DNA of 64,000 bases from NCBI RefSeq assembly GCF_014836405.1, contig NZ_JACSQU010000002.1, positions 186,001-250,000 on the forward strand. Direction: 5' to 3'. Positions 50,998 through 62,758 of the stretch are shown here, in pieces. This DNA is from Brevundimonas guildfordensis. Its GTDB lineage: Bacteria > Pseudomonadota > Alphaproteobacteria > Caulobacterales > Caulobacteraceae. Positions within the stretch are counted from its first letter, which is position 1. Every line of letters begins with the position of its first letter. The notes beneath the pieces were generated by a model. It saw only the letters and a list, made by a program, of their open reading frames with translations. It ran no database searches and had not been told where the DNA came from. The translations under genes and the position numbers were made by a program.

Positions 50998-51132
50998 TCT
51001 TTCCTCCCCATTCCATGGGGAGGGGGACCGCGGAGCGGTGGAGGGGCCAAGGACGGCGGAACCAAGCAGCCCCTCCGTCACGGCGCTTTGCGCCGCGCCA
51101 CCTCCCCATCGCGAAGCGATAGGGAGGAGAAA
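50998..51132. repeat. Dispersed inverted-repeat element, family B, copy 3
   Basis: TTTCCTCCCCATTCCATGGGG and GTGGAGGGGC at the left and CAGCCCCTCCGTC, CCACCTCCCC and GGGAGGAGAA at the right match copy 1 at 27461-27590 in order and orientation. It lies between eda and the terminator of ppa, in a convergent gap. Confidence 0.85.
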
Positions 51133-51133
51133 C

Positions 51134-51170
51134 AAAAAAGGCCCCGCCGGTTCGACCGGCGGGGCCTCTT
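51134..51170 (-). terminator. Intrinsic terminator of ppa
   Basis: On the minus strand, GAGGCCCCGCCGG-TCGAA-CCGGCGGGGCC is followed by TTTTTT. It is a textbook Rho-independent terminator 22 bases beyond the ppa stop. It may also stop transcription coming from eda, although the plus-strand T-run (TCTT) is poor. Confidence 0.88.
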
Positions 51171-51191
51171 CTAGTCAGACGCCTAAGCCGA

Positions 51192-51749
51192 TCAGGCGGC
51201 GGCTTCGCTCTTGGCGGCCAGCTTGGCCTGGTGAGCGGCCATGCCGGCGGCGATCAGCTCGGCGGCTTCGCCCGCATCGCCCCAGCCGTTGACCTTGACC
51301 GACTTGCCCTTCTCCAGATCCTTGTAGCGGGTGAAGAAGTGCTCGATCTGCTCGATCAGGATGGCGGGCAGCTGACGGTAGCTGGAGACCTCGGTGTAAT
51401 ACGGGTTCAGCTTGTCGACCGGCACGGCCAGGATTTTTTCGTCGCCGCCGGCTTCATCGACCATCTTCAGCACGCCAATCGGGCGCGAACGGATGACGCA
51501 GCCCGGCACCACCGGCGTCGGATTCAGCACGATCACGTCGCAGGGGTCGCCGTCGTCCGACAGGGTGTGCGGCACGAAGCCGTAGTTGCCCGGATAGTAC
51601 ATGGCGGTGTGCAGGAAGCGGTCGACGAACAGGGCACCGGAGTCCTTGTCCATCTCATACTTCACCGGCAGGCCGCCCTGCGGGATTTCGATGATGACGT
51701 TGATGTCCCACGGCGCGTTGGGGCCGACCGGGATGGCGTCGATGTTCAT
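51192..51749 (-). CDS. ppa: Inorganic pyrophosphatase, family I
   Basis: This 185-residue cytoplasmic enzyme hydrolyses pyrophosphate to phosphate. The metal-binding Asp cluster appears in [14 protein letters not shown] (near residue 65-75), with the upstream [40 protein letters not shown] and later [15 protein letters not shown]. Length and order match family I enzymes of proteobacteria. A candidate promoter lies about 45 to 70 bases upstream and a strong terminator follows. Confidence 0.98.
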   Translation of the reverse strand: MNIDAIPVGPNAPWDINVIIEIPQGGLPVKYEMDKDSGALFVDRFLHTAMYYPGNYGFVPHTLSDDGDPCDVIVLNPTPVVPGCVIRSRPIGVLKMVDEAGGDEKILAVPVDKLNPYYTEVSSYRQLPAILIEQIEHFFTRYKDLEKGKSVKVNGWGDAGEAAELIAAGMAAHQAKLAAKSEAAA

Positions 51750-51793
51750 GGTACGCTCTTATTGCAGGTGCGAACGGGGAGAATTGACGCGCG

Positions 51794-51821
51794 TGATAAG
51801 CTTTGCGCGCCTTAACGGCAA
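51794..51821 (-). promoter_or_regulatory. Candidate ppa promoter
   Basis: On the minus strand TTGCCG (51821-51816) and TTATCA (51799-51794) are separated by 16 bases. This fits an alphaproteobacterial housekeeping promoter and sits about 45 bases before the ppa start. Evidence is by pattern only. Confidence 0.45.
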
Positions 51822-51875
51822 GCGTCGCGGCGATCACGCTTGCCTTGCGCGGGCCGACGTGGCGTCAATCCAGGC

Positions 51876-52562
51876 ATGAGTCTGTTTGATTGGATCGCCC
51901 TGTTCGTCTTTGTCATGGCCTGGCTGGGCTATGGCCCGCTGATGCGCCTGGTGGCGCGGCGCAGCGGCTCGCTCAATCTGGACATGTTGTCGGTCCGCGA
52001 CGCCTGGATGCGCGCCATGACTCACCGCGAGATGCGGCTGATCGACAGCCAGCTGCTGGGCCATTCGATCAACTCGGGATCCTTCTTCGCCTCGACCAAC
52101 CTGCTGTTGATCGCCGCGGTGGCGGGCGTGCTGTTCGGGGGGGAGGCGGCCCAGCGCGGTTTCGCCGCCGTCGGCGCCGAGGCCGTCCCGCCGCGCCTGA
52201 TGGAGGCCAAGCTGGCCCTCGTGCTGCTGTGCCTGGCGCGCGGCTTTCTCGACTTCATCTGGGCGCTGCGCCAGCTGAACTACACCGTCGCCCTGATCGG
52301 CGCCGCGCCGGAGGTCCACGAAGAGGCCGACCGCGTCGCCTATGGCAAGGCCGTGGGGCGGGTGCTGAATCCCGCGTTGGCCAACTTCAATCAGGGCGCG
52401 CGAGGCTATTATTTCGCCCTCGCCGCCGCCGCCTGGCTGTTCGGTCCCCTGTGGTTGCTGCTGGGCGCGGTGCTGGTGCTCGCCCTGTTGGCCTGGCGCC
52501 AACTGGCCTCTCCCGCCGCCTTCGCCATACGCCAGGCCCGGCGTCTTCTGGAGCAGGGCTAG
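51876..52562 (+). CDS. DUF599 family integral membrane protein
   Basis: This protein of about 228 residues has four helices and the DUF599 hallmarks: WLGYGPLMRLV near the N-terminus, then MTHREMRLIDSQLLGHSINSGSFFASTNLLLIAAVAGVLFG, and a C-terminal NQGARGYYFALAAAAWLFGP. The function is unknown. The start ATG at 51876 is chosen because the longer frame (from 51840) is Cys/Arg-rich and upstream of a plausible site. A palindrome (ATCTCGCA-GG-TGCGAGAT, 52565-52582) begins three bases after its stop. Confidence 0.85.
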   Translation: MSLFDWIALFVFVMAWLGYGPLMRLVARRSGSLNLDMLSVRDAWMRAMTHREMRLIDSQLLGHSINSGSFFASTNLLLIAAVAGVLFGGEAAQRGFAAVGAEAVPPRLMEAKLALVLLCLARGFLDFIWALRQLNYTVALIGAAPEVHEEADRVAYGKAVGRVLNPALANFNQGARGYYFALAAAAWLFGPLWLLLGAVLVLALLAWRQLASPAAFAIRQARRLLEQG

Positions 52563-52564
52563 CC

Positions 52565-52677
52565 ATCTCGCAGGTGCGAGATAAGCGCCGCTCCCGACCC
52601 ATCCGGCGCTCCGCGCTGACCGTGAAGTCCGTAACATCCCGTGATTGTATAAGGCCGAAACGGCCCTTGTTTTTTTG
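52565..52677 (+). terminator. Palindrome plus GGCCG-AAA-CGGCC terminator after the DUF599 gene
   Basis: Two structures follow the DUF599 stop codon. ATCTCGCA-GG-TGCGAGAT (52565-52582) is a perfect palindrome with a tight loop. About 70 bases on, AAGGCCG-AAA-CGGCCCTT followed by GTTTTTTT (52651-52677) is a standard intrinsic terminator. The latter is the main terminator of the gene. Confidence 0.75.
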
Positions 52678-52787
52678 TGCGCTGCAAACTAACTTCTTTT
52701 TCGACGCTTTCGAGCGTCTTGCCCTTCCTGGGCGTTTCCTCCCTATAGACTTTCAAAGCCGCGCCGTTTGGCGCGGCTCTTTTTTTT
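52678..52787 (+). ncRNA. Candidate small RNA between two terminators
   Basis: The 110 bases between the DUF599 terminator and the next gene hold two further hairpins. One is GACGCT-TTCG-AGCGTC (UUCG tetraloop, near 52703-52718). The last is AGCCGCGCC-GTTT-GGCGCGGCT followed by a T-run of about eight (52757-52787). A second strong terminator with no gene of its own suggests a short independent transcript, but I find no convincing promoter, so it remains a candidate. Confidence 0.35.
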
Positions 52788-52804
52788 GGTCCTGGGGCCT
52801 GCGG

Positions 52805-53626
52805 TCAGACGCGCCAGTCTGCGCACAGTCCGGCGATCACCCGCCGCAGCGCCGACCGGCAGCGGTTCCAGCCGGGGGAGGGGCCCCAGGCGGCCTCATC
52901 CCAGTACAGCCCCCGGCTCAGCTCCACCTGAATGGCCTCAAAGCCCTCGTCCGGCCGACCCCAGCGCTGGGTGGCATAGCCGCCGGCATAGGGCCGGTTC
53001 AGCCCCACCGTCAGCCCCTGCGCCTCGAACAGCCGCCGCAGCCGCCGCGTCAACGCCACGTCGCAACTGGTTCCGTGCCGATCGCCCAGCACCACGTCCA
53101 CCGCGCCGCCGGTCGCCCTGGCGGGCATCGAGTGCCAGTCCACCAGCACCGCCCGCCCAGCGCGCGCCCGCGTCGCCTCCATCATCTGCGTTAAAGCCGC
53201 GTGATAGGGCGCATGGACCCGCGCCACCCGCGCCTCGGCCTCGCGCTTCGTCAGGGGCCGGTCGTACAGAGGCGTCCCGTCTCCCGCCAGCCGCGCCACC
53301 ACGCCGTATCCGGCCTGAGCCTTGGCGCTTGCGGCGGTCTCGCCGGCGTCGATGATCAGGGCGGGGTCCCATTCGTCCGGCGCCCGGTTCAGGTCGACGT
53401 AGGCCCGGCCGAACCGTGCGGCGATCACGGCGGCGCCTTCCTCGGGCCCGCAGTCGATCAGCTGGTCCACCGCCGCGTCTTCGGCGCTGCGGACGGCGCG
53501 GACCGAGGCGGATGCCTCCATGTCCGCCGGATAGACGTCGCCCGAATGCGGCGAGGCGAACACCAGCGGCGTCGCGCGCCCGGCGGCGGCCGGCACGATC
53601 CAGAAGGGCGACTGAGGCGCGTCCAT
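52805..53626 (-). CDS. N-formylglutamate amidohydrolase family protein
   Basis: This 273-residue protein matches the N-formylglutamate amidohydrolase/Aga family: VFASPHSGDVYP with metal-site His, DCGPEEGAAVIAARFGRAYVDLNRAPDEWDP, VLVDWHSMPA and FEAIQVELSRGLYWDE. It hydrolyses N-formyl-L-glutamate to formate and glutamate in histidine breakdown or acts on similar amides. No hut gene is adjacent. The start at 53626 (MDAPQSP) is preferred over the longer frame because its Arg-rich extension resembles no leader. It is divergent from cpdR. Confidence 0.9.
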   Translation of the reverse strand: MDAPQSPFWIVPAAAGRATPLVFASPHSGDVYPADMEASASVRAVRSAEDAAVDQLIDCGPEEGAAVIAARFGRAYVDLNRAPDEWDPALIIDAGETAASAKAQAGYGVVARLAGDGTPLYDRPLTKREAEARVARVHAPYHAALTQMMEATRARAGRAVLVDWHSMPARATGGAVDVVLGDRHGTSCDVALTRRLRRLFEAQGLTVGLNRPYAGGYATQRWGRPDEGFEAIQVELSRGLYWDEAAWGPSPGWNRCRSALRRVIAGLCADWRV

Positions 53627-53748
53627 GCTTCGCCCATAGCCTGCTTCGCTCGCAAAGGCGCGCCCGGCGAGCCCGCGCCTCGTCTTCATCGCCGGTTTAC
53701 CCGGCCCGCCTAGTCTGGCGGCTGAATTCCAACGGTTTAGACTCGATC

Positions 53749-54105
53749 ATGGCGCGCATTCTTCTGGCCGAAGACGACAACTCCCTTCGCGGCTTCCTGA
53801 CCCGCGCGCTTGAGCGCGCCGATCATGACGTCGTGGCCTGCGAGAACGGCGATGACGCCATCGACGCCCTGGACCAGGGACCGTACGACCTGCTGCTGAC
53901 CGACATCGTCATGCCGGGCGCCGACGGCATCGAGGTCGCCCGCGTCGCCGCCGCCCGCCAGCCGGGCCTGCGCATCATGTTCATCACCGGCTTCGCCGCC
54001 GTCGCCCTCAGCGCCGCCCAGGCCTCGCCCCAGGCCAAGGTCCTGTCCAAACCCGTCCACCTGCGCGACCTGGTGAACGAGGTCGAGCGCATGATCGCGG
54101 CCTAA
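53749..54105 (+). CDS. cpdR: CpdR-type single-domain response regulator
   Basis: This 118-residue receiver domain is RILLAEDDNSLRGFLTRALERADHDVVACENG with a phospho-acceptor Asp in LLLTDIVMPG (near residue 52), the Thr/Lys switch residues in FITGFAA and LSKPVHL, and a C-terminus ending in Ala-Ala. CpdR of Caulobacter has the same size and a C-terminal Ala-Ala needed for its own turnover. When unphosphorylated it primes ClpXP to degrade CtrA-pathway and cyclic-di-GMP enzymes during the cell cycle. The neighbours give no additional clue. A GANTC site (GACTC at 53740) lies just before the ATG. Confidence 0.92.
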   Translation: MARILLAEDDNSLRGFLTRALERADHDVVACENGDDAIDALDQGPYDLLLTDIVMPGADGIEVARVAAARQPGLRIMFITGFAAVALSAAQASPQAKVLSKPVHLRDLVNEVERMIAA

Positions 54106-54140
54106 GCGAAAGAAAAGTCGAAGAAAGGCGTCGAACCCTC

Positions 54141-54169
54141 TTGCAGCCTGCGCAAACTGCGGGTTATAG
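54141..54169 (+). promoter_or_regulatory. Promoter of tRNA-Val
   Basis: TTGCAG (54141-54146) and TTATAG (54164-54169) are separated by 17 bases, a strong match to the sigma-70-type alphaproteobacterial promoter. The tRNA 5' end is 51 bases after the -10, leaving a leader of about 40 bases. Confidence 0.65.
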
Positions 54170-54220
54170 ACGCCGCCTTCCCGCCCACCGGCCCAACCGC
54201 CGAGGGGCCGCAGAACAGGC

Positions 54221-54295
<75 letters not shown>

Positions 54296-54540
54296 TTCTT
54301 TTCAAGCTCTTATCCGAGATGACGTGGCGCGAGGCCGGCTTGGCTTGCGGCTGACTTGGCCTCTGCCGCTTGAGGCGCGTTTTCTTCGGCAAACGCTCGT
54401 CATTCTGTCGATCTGTCCGGGATCGACGCGTTGTCCCTTGGTTTACATTCGGCGCAGTTTGCCACCCAATCCAGGCTTGGGCGACGCTACGGCGCGCCTG
54501 GCTCTCAAGGGGAGCCGTGGAGCTTATTGGGGGACTTATG

Positions 54541-56070
54541 ATGAAGAAACTGCTTGTCGCCGCAGTGTCGGCGCTGGCTCTGGCCGGGCCGGTCATGGCT
54601 CAGGACGGGGCGTCCGCCGGGGCGCGTTCGGATGCGGCGCGTGAGCGCGGCGAGGCGGCCATTCCGCCGCCGGTCATGTCCGAGACCCGTCACACCGGCG
54701 TCTTCGGCGGTCAGCGCATCGCCTACCGCGCCCTCGCCGGCGAGACCTATCTGAAGGACAAGGACGGCAAGCCGCTAGCGGCCATGGTCTCCTACAGCTA
54801 CATCAAGGAAGGTCCGACGGACCCGAACCGTCCCGTCACCTTCCTGTGGAACGGCGGTCCTGGCTCGGGCTCGCTGTGGCTGCACATGGGCGCCTTCGGG
54901 CCCAAGCGCGTGGTCGTGCCGTCGGACGCCAAGGATGACGGCGCCGCGCCGTTCCCGATCATCGACAACGTCGATTCCCTGCTGGACGTCACCGATATCG
55001 TCTTCATTGACCCGATCGGCACCGGCTTCAGCCGCGCCCTCGGCAAGACCGATCCGGCCGACTACTGGGGCGTGACCAAGGACGCCAAGTCGATCGCCGA
55101 GTTCATCCGTCTGTGGCTGAACCAGCATGGCCGCTGGAACGCGCCGAAATTCATCGGCGGCGAAAGCTACGGGACGACCCGCTCGGCGGCGGTGATCCAT
55201 GAACTGGAGGGCAGCTACACCGACGTGTCGATCAACGGCATCCTGCTGATCTCCTCGATCCTGGACTTCAGCCTGGCCGCCGATGCGCAAGGCAATGAAC
55301 TGGGTTTCGTCACCAACCTGCCGTCGATGGCCGCCACCGCCTGGTATCATGACAAGGTCGCGAACAAGCCCGCCACGGTGGAGGAGTTCGTCGCCGAGGC
55401 CCGCGCCTTCGCCATCGGCCCCTACGCCTCGGCCCTGCTGAAGGGCAACGATCTGACGGCGCAGGAGCGGGCGGCCATCCTGCCGCAACTGTCGCGCTTC
55501 ACCGGCGTGTCGCAGACCTATCTGAGCAACGCCAACCTGCGCCTGTCGCCCAGCCGCTTCTACAAGGAGCTGCTGCGGGATCGGGGCCTGACCATCGGCC
55601 GCCTGGACACCCGCTACACCGGCGTCGACTACGATAACGCCGGCGATCGTCCGGACAACGACCCCAGCTTCTACGGCATCGACGGCGCCTATACCGCCGC
55701 CATGAACGCCTGGTCGCGCGAGGGTCTGAAATATTCGCCGGACGTGGTCTATTCCTCGATCGGCGGCACCCGCAACTGGGACTGGAATCTGCCGACCGCC
55801 GGGCGCGGCGGCGCCGAGTATCTGAACGTGGCGCCCTACATCGGCCGCGCCCTGCGCGAGAACAGCGGCCTGCGCGTCTGGGTGGGGCAGGGCTACTACG
55901 ACTTCGCCACGCCCTTCTTCGGCGCCGAATACTCGCTGAACCGTCCGGGCTTCCCGACCGACGGCCGTATCGAGTGGCACTACTACCACTCGGGTCACAT
56001 GATGTACGTGCGCGAGGACGACCTGAAGAAGCTGTCCGGCGACATCCGCGGCTTCATCCGCGCGCGGTAA
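54541..56070 (+). CDS. Secreted S10 (serine carboxypeptidase) family peptidase
   Basis: This protein of about 509 residues has a signal peptide (cleaved after VMAQ, about residue 20). The fold is alpha/beta-hydrolase-like. TFLWNGGPGSGSLWLHMG forms the oxyanion region, KFIGGESYGTTRSAAV contains the nucleophile Ser (near residue 210), and the Asp and His are in YYDFATPFFGAEY and YYHSGHMMYV. It removes C-terminal residues from peptides. ATG codons at 54538 and 54541 are both possible, and the second has better spacing from GGGGG. Confidence 0.92.
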   Translation: MKKLLVAAVSALALAGPVMAQDGASAGARSDAARERGEAAIPPPVMSETRHTGVFGGQRIAYRALAGETYLKDKDGKPLAAMVSYSYIKEGPTDPNRPVTFLWNGGPGSGSLWLHMGAFGPKRVVVPSDAKDDGAAPFPIIDNVDSLLDVTDIVFIDPIGTGFSRALGKTDPADYWGVTKDAKSIAEFIRLWLNQHGRWNAPKFIGGESYGTTRSAAVIHELEGSYTDVSINGILLISSILDFSLAADAQGNELGFVTNLPSMAATAWYHDKVANKPATVEEFVAEARAFAIGPYASALLKGNDLTAQERAAILPQLSRFTGVSQTYLSNANLRLSPSRFYKELLRDRGLTIGRLDTRYTGVDYDNAGDRPDNDPSFYGIDGAYTAAMNAWSREGLKYSPDVVYSSIGGTRNWDWNLPTAGRGGAEYLNVAPYIGRALRENSGLRVWVGQGYYDFATPFFGAEYSLNRPGFPTDGRIEWHYYHSGHMMYVREDDLKKLSGDIRGFIRAR

Positions 56071-56221
56071 ATTCGCGCTGGCCAAGGCTGCAGACGCCGC
56101 CCGCTCCTGACGCAGGGGCGGGCGGCGTGTTTTTCGTGGCCGCCCCGAAAGCCTGATCTTCGCGCCCGTGCGCTTCAGCGTCGTGGCGCAAAGCCGCGCG
56201 CCGTGCTACGCGCGCCGGACC

Positions 56222-58030
<1,809 letters not shown>

Positions 58031-58166
58031 CGGCCGAGCCCGCCCGTCTTCATCCCTGTTCGCACACGGATGATGCCGGGCCGGGTTTGATCCAAGGCAA
58101 AGTCATCCCCCTCGGGGTGACGCTGCGATGCGGATCGCTTACATCTCTCGCCAAGGGAGAAACGAT

Positions 58167-59462
58167 ATGACGCGATCCAACGCGCCCGCCTATCAGAGCG
58201 GCTTCGCCAACCACTTCGCCACCGAGGCGGTGGACGGCGCCCTGCCGGTCGGCCGCAACTCGCCGCAGCGCCCGGCGCTGGGCCTCTATGCCGAACAGCT
58301 GTCGGGCACCGCCTTCACCGCCCCGCGCGACCACAATCTGCGCAGCTGGCTGTATCGCCTGCGGCCCTCGGCCCAGCACGGGCCGTATCAGCCGTTCGCG
58401 CAGGGCCGGGTGCGGTCCGGCCCCTTCACCGAGACGCCGCCCAATCCCAACCGGATGCGCTGGGACCCGCTGCCCATGCCGGACCAGCCGACCGACTGGG
58501 TCGAGGGGCTGACCACCTACGGCGGCAACGGCGACGCCGATTCCGGGACGGGGGTTGGAATTCACCTCTATGTCGCCAACCGCTCGATGGTCGACCGCGT
58601 CTTCTATTCGGCCGACGGCGAGTTGCTGATCGTGCCGCAGCAGGGGACGCAGCGTTTCGTCACCGAGATGGGCGTGATCGAGGCGGCGCCGGGCCACATC
58701 GTCGTCATCCCGCGCGGCGTCCGCTTCCGCGTCGAGGTGGACGGTGAGGCGCGGGGCTATGTCTGCGAAAACTACGGCTCGCCCTTCCGCCTGCCGGACC
58801 TCGGCCCCATCGGCTCCAACGGCCTGGCCAATCCGCGCGATTTCGAGACGCCCGTCGCCTGGTTCGAGGACGTGGATCGTCCGACTGAGTGCGTGCAGAA
58901 ATACGGCGGCCAGCTGTGGGCCACGACGTTCGACCACAGCCCGCTGGACGTGGTCGCCTGGCACGGCAATTACGCCCCCTGCCGCTATGACACGGCGCGG
59001 TTCAACACCATCGGCACGGTCAGCTTTGACCATCCGGATCCGTCGATCTTCACCGTCCTGACCTCGCCCAGCGACACGCCCGGCACGGCCAACTGCGACT
59101 TCGTCATCTTCCCGCCGCGCTGGATGGTGGCCGAGGACACCTTCCGTCCGCCGTGGTTCCACCGCAACGTCATGAGCGAGTTCATGGGGCTGATCTTCGG
59201 CGAATACGACGCCAAGGCCGGCGGCTTCGCGCCCGGCGGCGCCAGCCTGCACAATCGCATGAGCGGCCACGGTCCCGATCAGGCCAGTTGGGACGGGGCG
59301 ACCAAGGCTGAGCTGAAGCCGCACAAGATCGAGAACACACTGGCCTTCATGTTCGAGACCCGGATGCCGATCCGCACCACCCAGTGGGCTGAACAGACTC
59401 CGCTGATGCAGCTCGATTACGACGACTGCTGGACCGGGTTTCAGAAAGGCGCGGCCGGTTGA
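58167..59462 (+). CDS. hmgA: Homogentisate 1,2-dioxygenase
   Basis: This 431-residue Fe(II) enzyme opens the homogentisate ring in tyrosine breakdown. The N-terminus [26 protein letters not shown], the segment [24 protein letters not shown], and the C-terminal metal site [23 protein letters not shown] with [11 protein letters not shown] give the His/Glu ligands. hppD and a FAH-family gene of the same pathway lie about 30 kb upstream, so this pathway is split. The start at 58167 follows AAGGGAGA. The upstream start at 58128 lacks one. Confidence 0.97.
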   Translation: MTRSNAPAYQSGFANHFATEAVDGALPVGRNSPQRPALGLYAEQLSGTAFTAPRDHNLRSWLYRLRPSAQHGPYQPFAQGRVRSGPFTETPPNPNRMRWDPLPMPDQPTDWVEGLTTYGGNGDADSGTGVGIHLYVANRSMVDRVFYSADGELLIVPQQGTQRFVTEMGVIEAAPGHIVVIPRGVRFRVEVDGEARGYVCENYGSPFRLPDLGPIGSNGLANPRDFETPVAWFEDVDRPTECVQKYGGQLWATTFDHSPLDVVAWHGNYAPCRYDTARFNTIGTVSFDHPDPSIFTVLTSPSDTPGTANCDFVIFPPRWMVAEDTFRPPWFHRNVMSEFMGLIFGEYDAKAGGFAPGGASLHNRMSGHGPDQASWDGATKAELKPHKIENTLAFMFETRMPIRTTQWAEQTPLMQLDYDDCWTGFQKGAAG

Positions 59463-59495
59463 GGCCTGGCGGTCCTGCCTGAACTTTAGGCGCGA

Positions 59496-59528
59496 AAAAG
59501 CCCCCATCGCCAGCGCGGTGGGGGCTTG
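59496..59528 (-). terminator. Terminator between hmgA and the small lipoprotein gene
   Basis: AAGCCCCC-ATCGCCAGCGCGGT-GGGGGCTT forms a stem between convergent genes. On the minus strand it is followed by TTTTTCGCG, so it mainly ends the small lipoprotein transcript, and it may also block readthrough from hmgA. Confidence 0.75.
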
Positions 59529-59546
59529 ATCATTCTGGACCGTCTT

Positions 59547-59816
59547 TTAGTGCGACGGGGCCGGCGGATTGGTGCTCGGCGAGGTGTTCGGCGTATTCTC
59601 GGTGGTCATGCCGCCGTCGGCGTTGCCCGCTTGTTGCTCGATGCGGTCGGCCTCGGCGTTCAGGGCGCGCTCTTCGGCTTCATTCGGCGTGGCGGCGGCC
59701 TGAGCTTCCAGGGCGTCGGCCTTCTGTTCCGCAGCCCGGTCGGCGGCGCTTTCGCCACAGGCGGCCAGGCCGGCGAAGGCGGCGATGGAGACGGCGGTCA
59801 GAACGAGTTTACGCAT
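59547..59816 (-). CDS. Small hypothetical lipoprotein
   Basis: This protein of about 89 residues has a lipobox LAAC (Cys near residue 20) followed by an Ala/Glu-rich helix (GESAADRAAEQKADALEAQAAATPNEAEERALNAEADRIEQQ) and a Pro/Ser/Thr-rich tail. The helix is heptad-like and may form a coiled coil. This pattern is typical of small lipoproteins of unknown function in Caulobacterales. The ATG at 59816 (MRKLVLTAV) is preferred to the upstream Met. Confidence 0.75.
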   Translation of the reverse strand: MRKLVLTAVSIAAFAGLAACGESAADRAAEQKADALEAQAAATPNEAEERALNAEADRIEQQAGNADGGMTTENTPNTSPSTNPPAPSH

Positions 59817-59888
59817 GGTGTTCCTCCAAAGGTTGAGGCCGGAGTAACGCCTCGTCCTCACATTCGGTTCACGCTCCTGTGATGTTTT

Positions 59889-60872
59889 TCATCGGGCCGG
59901 AGACAGGGCCACGCGCGCGGCCCCTAGCAAGGCGGCGTGTTCGTGCAGGATCACCTTCGTTGGGATGGCGGCCATATAGTCCTGGAACCGCCCCTTGCGC
60001 TCGAACCGGCGACGGAACGGGCTGGCCTGAATGAAGGGCAGGATGCGCGGGACAATGCCCCCGGCGATATAGACCCCGCCGCGCGCCCCAGTGGTCAGGG
60101 CGATGTCCCCCGCCACGGCGCCCAGCATGGCGCAGAAGCGGGCCAGGGTGGCGCCGCATGGGCTGTTCGGATCGTCCAGCGCCTCGGCCGTGATCTGGGC
60201 GGGGTCGTCGATATGGGTCTCGCGGCCGTCGATCTCGGCCAGGGCGCGATGCAGGTTCAGCAGACCGGGCCCGCAGATCAGCCGCTCGATCGACACCCGT
60301 TCATAGCGGCGACGCAGGATGCGCAGCACCTCGTCCTCGACCTCGTCGCCGGGGGCGAAACAGGCGTGCCCGCCTTCACTGGCCAGGGCGGTCTCGCGCC
60401 CCTGTGCGTCGCGCGCCAGGGCCGATACGCCAAAGCCCGTCCCGGGCCCAACCACGGCGAGGGTCGCGTGCGGATCGCCTTCGTCCGGCCCGCCCAGGGG
60501 CGCCAGCTGATCCGGCGGCACGACCGGCGCGCCCCAGGCCTGGGCCTCGAAATCGTTGATCAGCCGCACCGGATCGAGGCCCAGCGTCCGCAGCTCCTGC
60601 TCCGACACCCGCCAGGGCGAGTTGGTCATGTCGATGGCGCCGTGCGTGACCGGCCCCGCCACGGCGATCACCCCGCCGCTGGGCCGAACCGCGCACCCGT
60701 CCAGATAGGCGGCCACCCCCTCCAGAAAGGTCGGATAGGTCCGGGCGGGAAAGCTGTCGAAATGCTCCAGCAGCGTGCGGCCTTCGACGGTGCGGGCCAG
60801 GGCGAAGCGGGCGTTAGTGCCGCCGACGTCGCCGACCAGAAGCGGGGCCGAAGTCATGTTTTCCTGCGTCAT
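59889..60872 (-). CDS. glk: Glucokinase
   Basis: This 327-residue hexokinase-fold enzyme phosphorylates glucose with ATP. The N-terminal [16 protein letters not shown] is the phosphate-1 motif. [10 protein letters not shown] contains the catalytic Asp, [11 protein letters not shown] and [10 protein letters not shown] follow, and [14 protein letters not shown] forms the adenosine region. It overlaps the end of edd by four bases (ATGA), so the two are translationally coupled. It is the last gene of the zwf-pgl-edd-glk operon. Confidence 0.96.
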   Translation of the reverse strand: MTQENMTSAPLLVGDVGGTNARFALARTVEGRTLLEHFDSFPARTYPTFLEGVAAYLDGCAVRPSGGVIAVAGPVTHGAIDMTNSPWRVSEQELRTLGLDPVRLINDFEAQAWGAPVVPPDQLAPLGGPDEGDPHATLAVVGPGTGFGVSALARDAQGRETALASEGGHACFAPGDEVEDEVLRILRRRYERVSIERLICGPGLLNLHRALAEIDGRETHIDDPAQITAEALDDPNSPCGATLARFCAMLGAVAGDIALTTGARGGVYIAGGIVPRILPFIQASPFRRRFERKGRFQDYMAAIPTKVILHEHAALLGAARVALSPAR

Positions 60873-62758
60873 GCGTCGACCGCGCGATCGACCAGGTTCG
60901 GATCGGGCGGGCCGTCGTCGTGGCCGTCGGCGCCGATGGGGGCGGTGAAACAGACGCTGGCGCCTTCCTCGGCCGTCGACACCGCCTGGCGGAAGGCGCC
61001 GAACAGCTCGCGTCCATAACCCCAGGACGAACCCTCGGCGTGAGCGCGTGAGCGCGTCGCCGCCGGACGCACCGCCAGGTCTCCGACGCCGACCGTAGTC
61101 AGCACCCCCGCCTCGGGGTCCAGCCGGATCAGGTCGCCGTCGCGCACATGGGCCAGCGGCCCGCCCGCCAGCGCCTCGGGGCTGACGTGGATGGCGGCGG
61201 GCGTCTTGCCGCTGGCGCCCGACATGCGGCCGTCGGTGACGAAGGCGACCTTGAAGCCCTTGTCCTGCAGCACGCCCAGCGCCGGAGACAGGCTGTGCAG
61301 TTCCGGCATCCCATTGGCGCGCGGCCCCTGAAAGCGCAGCACCACCACCACGTCGCGGTCCAGCTTGCCATCCTTGAACGCCTGCAGCGCGTCCTCCTGC
61401 GTCTCGAACACGGCGGCGGGGGCCTCGACGATGCGGTTCTCAGGCTTGACCGCCGAGATCTTGATCACCGCCCGGCCGAGGTCGCCCTGCACCAGCCGCA
61501 GCCCCCCCTCGCGGTCGAACGGGTCTGAAGCGGGGCGCAGGATGGTCAGGTCCAGACTTTCCTTCACCGTGTCACGCCAGACCAGTTCGCCGTCCTCCAG
61601 CCGGGGCTCCTTGAAATAGGCCTCCAGCCCCTGGCCCATGATGGTCGTCACATCGGGATGCAGGTTTCCCGCCTCGACCAGTTCGCGGGTGACGAAGGCG
61701 ACCCCCCCCGCTGCCTGAAAGGCGTTCACATCGGCCGACCCGTTCGGATAGACCCGCGCCAGCAGAGGCGTGACCGAGGACAGTTGATCCATGTCGGTCC
61801 AGTCGATCAGCACCCCCGCCGCCCGCGCCATAGCCACCAGATGGATGGCGTGATTGGTCGATCCGCCGGTGGCCAGCAGGGCGACAATCATGTTGACGAT
61901 GGTCTTTTCCGACACCACGTCGGCCATGCGACCTTTGCCTTCGCGCGCCAGTTCGATCGCCCGCTGGGCCGCCGCCGCCGTCAGGGCGTCGCGCAGGCCG
62001 GTGTCCGGGTGAACGAAGGCCGTCGAGGGCATATGCAGCCCTGCGATCTCCATCATCATCTGATTGGAGTTGGCCGTGCCGTAGAAGGTGCAGGTGCCGG
62101 GTGAATGATAAGAGGCGATCTCGCTCTTCAGCAGTTCAGCGCGGTCGATCAGCCCTTGGGCGTATTCCGCCCGGACGCGGGCCTTTTCGGCGTTGGGGAT
62201 GCCGCTGGGCATCGGCCCGGCCGGGGCGAAGACGACGGGCAGATGGCCGAACGCCAGCGCCCCCATGAACAGCCCCGGCACGATCTTGTCGCACACCCCC
62301 AGCATCAGGGCGGCGTCGAAGGCGTCGTGGGTCAGCGCCACCCCCGTCGACATGGCGATGACGTCGCGACTGAACAGGCTCAGCTCCATGCCGGGGCGCC
62401 CCTGGGTGACGCCGTCGCACATGGCCGGGGTGCCGCCCGCCACCTGGGCCGTGGCGCCCGCCTCGCGCGCGGCCTGTCGGATGATCTCGGGGAAGCGCTC
62501 GAACGGATGATGCGCCGACAGCATGTCATTATAGGCGGTGACGACGCCGAGGTTCGGCTGGGCGCCGGTCATGGCCGTCAGCTTGTCGGCCACGGTCTGC
62601 CCAGCGAAGGCGTGCGCCCAGTTGGCGCAGGACAGCTTGGCCCGTCCCGGCCCTGAGGTGGAGGCCGCGTCCATGCGGCGCAGATAGTCGGCGCGGGTCT
62701 GTCGGCTGCGTGCGACGATGCGGGCGGTGACCTCGGCCACCACAGGATTGAGCGCCAT
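60869..62758 (-). CDS. edd: 6-phosphogluconate dehydratase
   Basis: This 629-residue Fe-S enzyme dehydrates 6-phosphogluconate to 2-keto-3-deoxy-6-phosphogluconate. The N-terminal [18 protein letters not shown] and [25 protein letters not shown], the [22 protein letters not shown] segment with an Fe-S Cys, [24 protein letters not shown], and a C-terminal [23 protein letters not shown] are signature segments. The ATG at 62758 overlaps the pgl stop by one base (TGATG). A GTG at 62761 is an alternative. Confidence 0.97.
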   Translation of the reverse strand: MALNPVVAEVTARIVARSRQTRADYLRRMDAASTSGPGRAKLSCANWAHAFAGQTVADKLTAMTGAQPNLGVVTAYNDMLSAHHPFERFPEIIRQAAREAGATAQVAGGTPAMCDGVTQGRPGMELSLFSRDVIAMSTGVALTHDAFDAALMLGVCDKIVPGLFMGALAFGHLPVVFAPAGPMPSGIPNAEKARVRAEYAQGLIDRAELLKSEIASYHSPGTCTFYGTANSNQMMMEIAGLHMPSTAFVHPDTGLRDALTAAAAQRAIELAREGKGRMADVVSEKTIVNMIVALLATGGSTNHAIHLVAMARAAGVLIDWTDMDQLSSVTPLLARVYPNGSADVNAFQAAGGVAFVTRELVEAGNLHPDVTTIMGQGLEAYFKEPRLEDGELVWRDTVKESLDLTILRPASDPFDREGGLRLVQGDLGRAVIKISAVKPENRIVEAPAAVFETQEDALQAFKDGKLDRDVVVVLRFQGPRANGMPELHSLSPALGVLQDKGFKVAFVTDGRMSGASGKTPAAIHVSPEALAGGPLAHVRDGDLIRLDPEAGVLTTVGVGDLAVRPAATRSRAHAEGSSWGYGRELFGAFRQAVSTAEEGASVCFTAPIGADGHDDGPPDPNLVDRAVDA

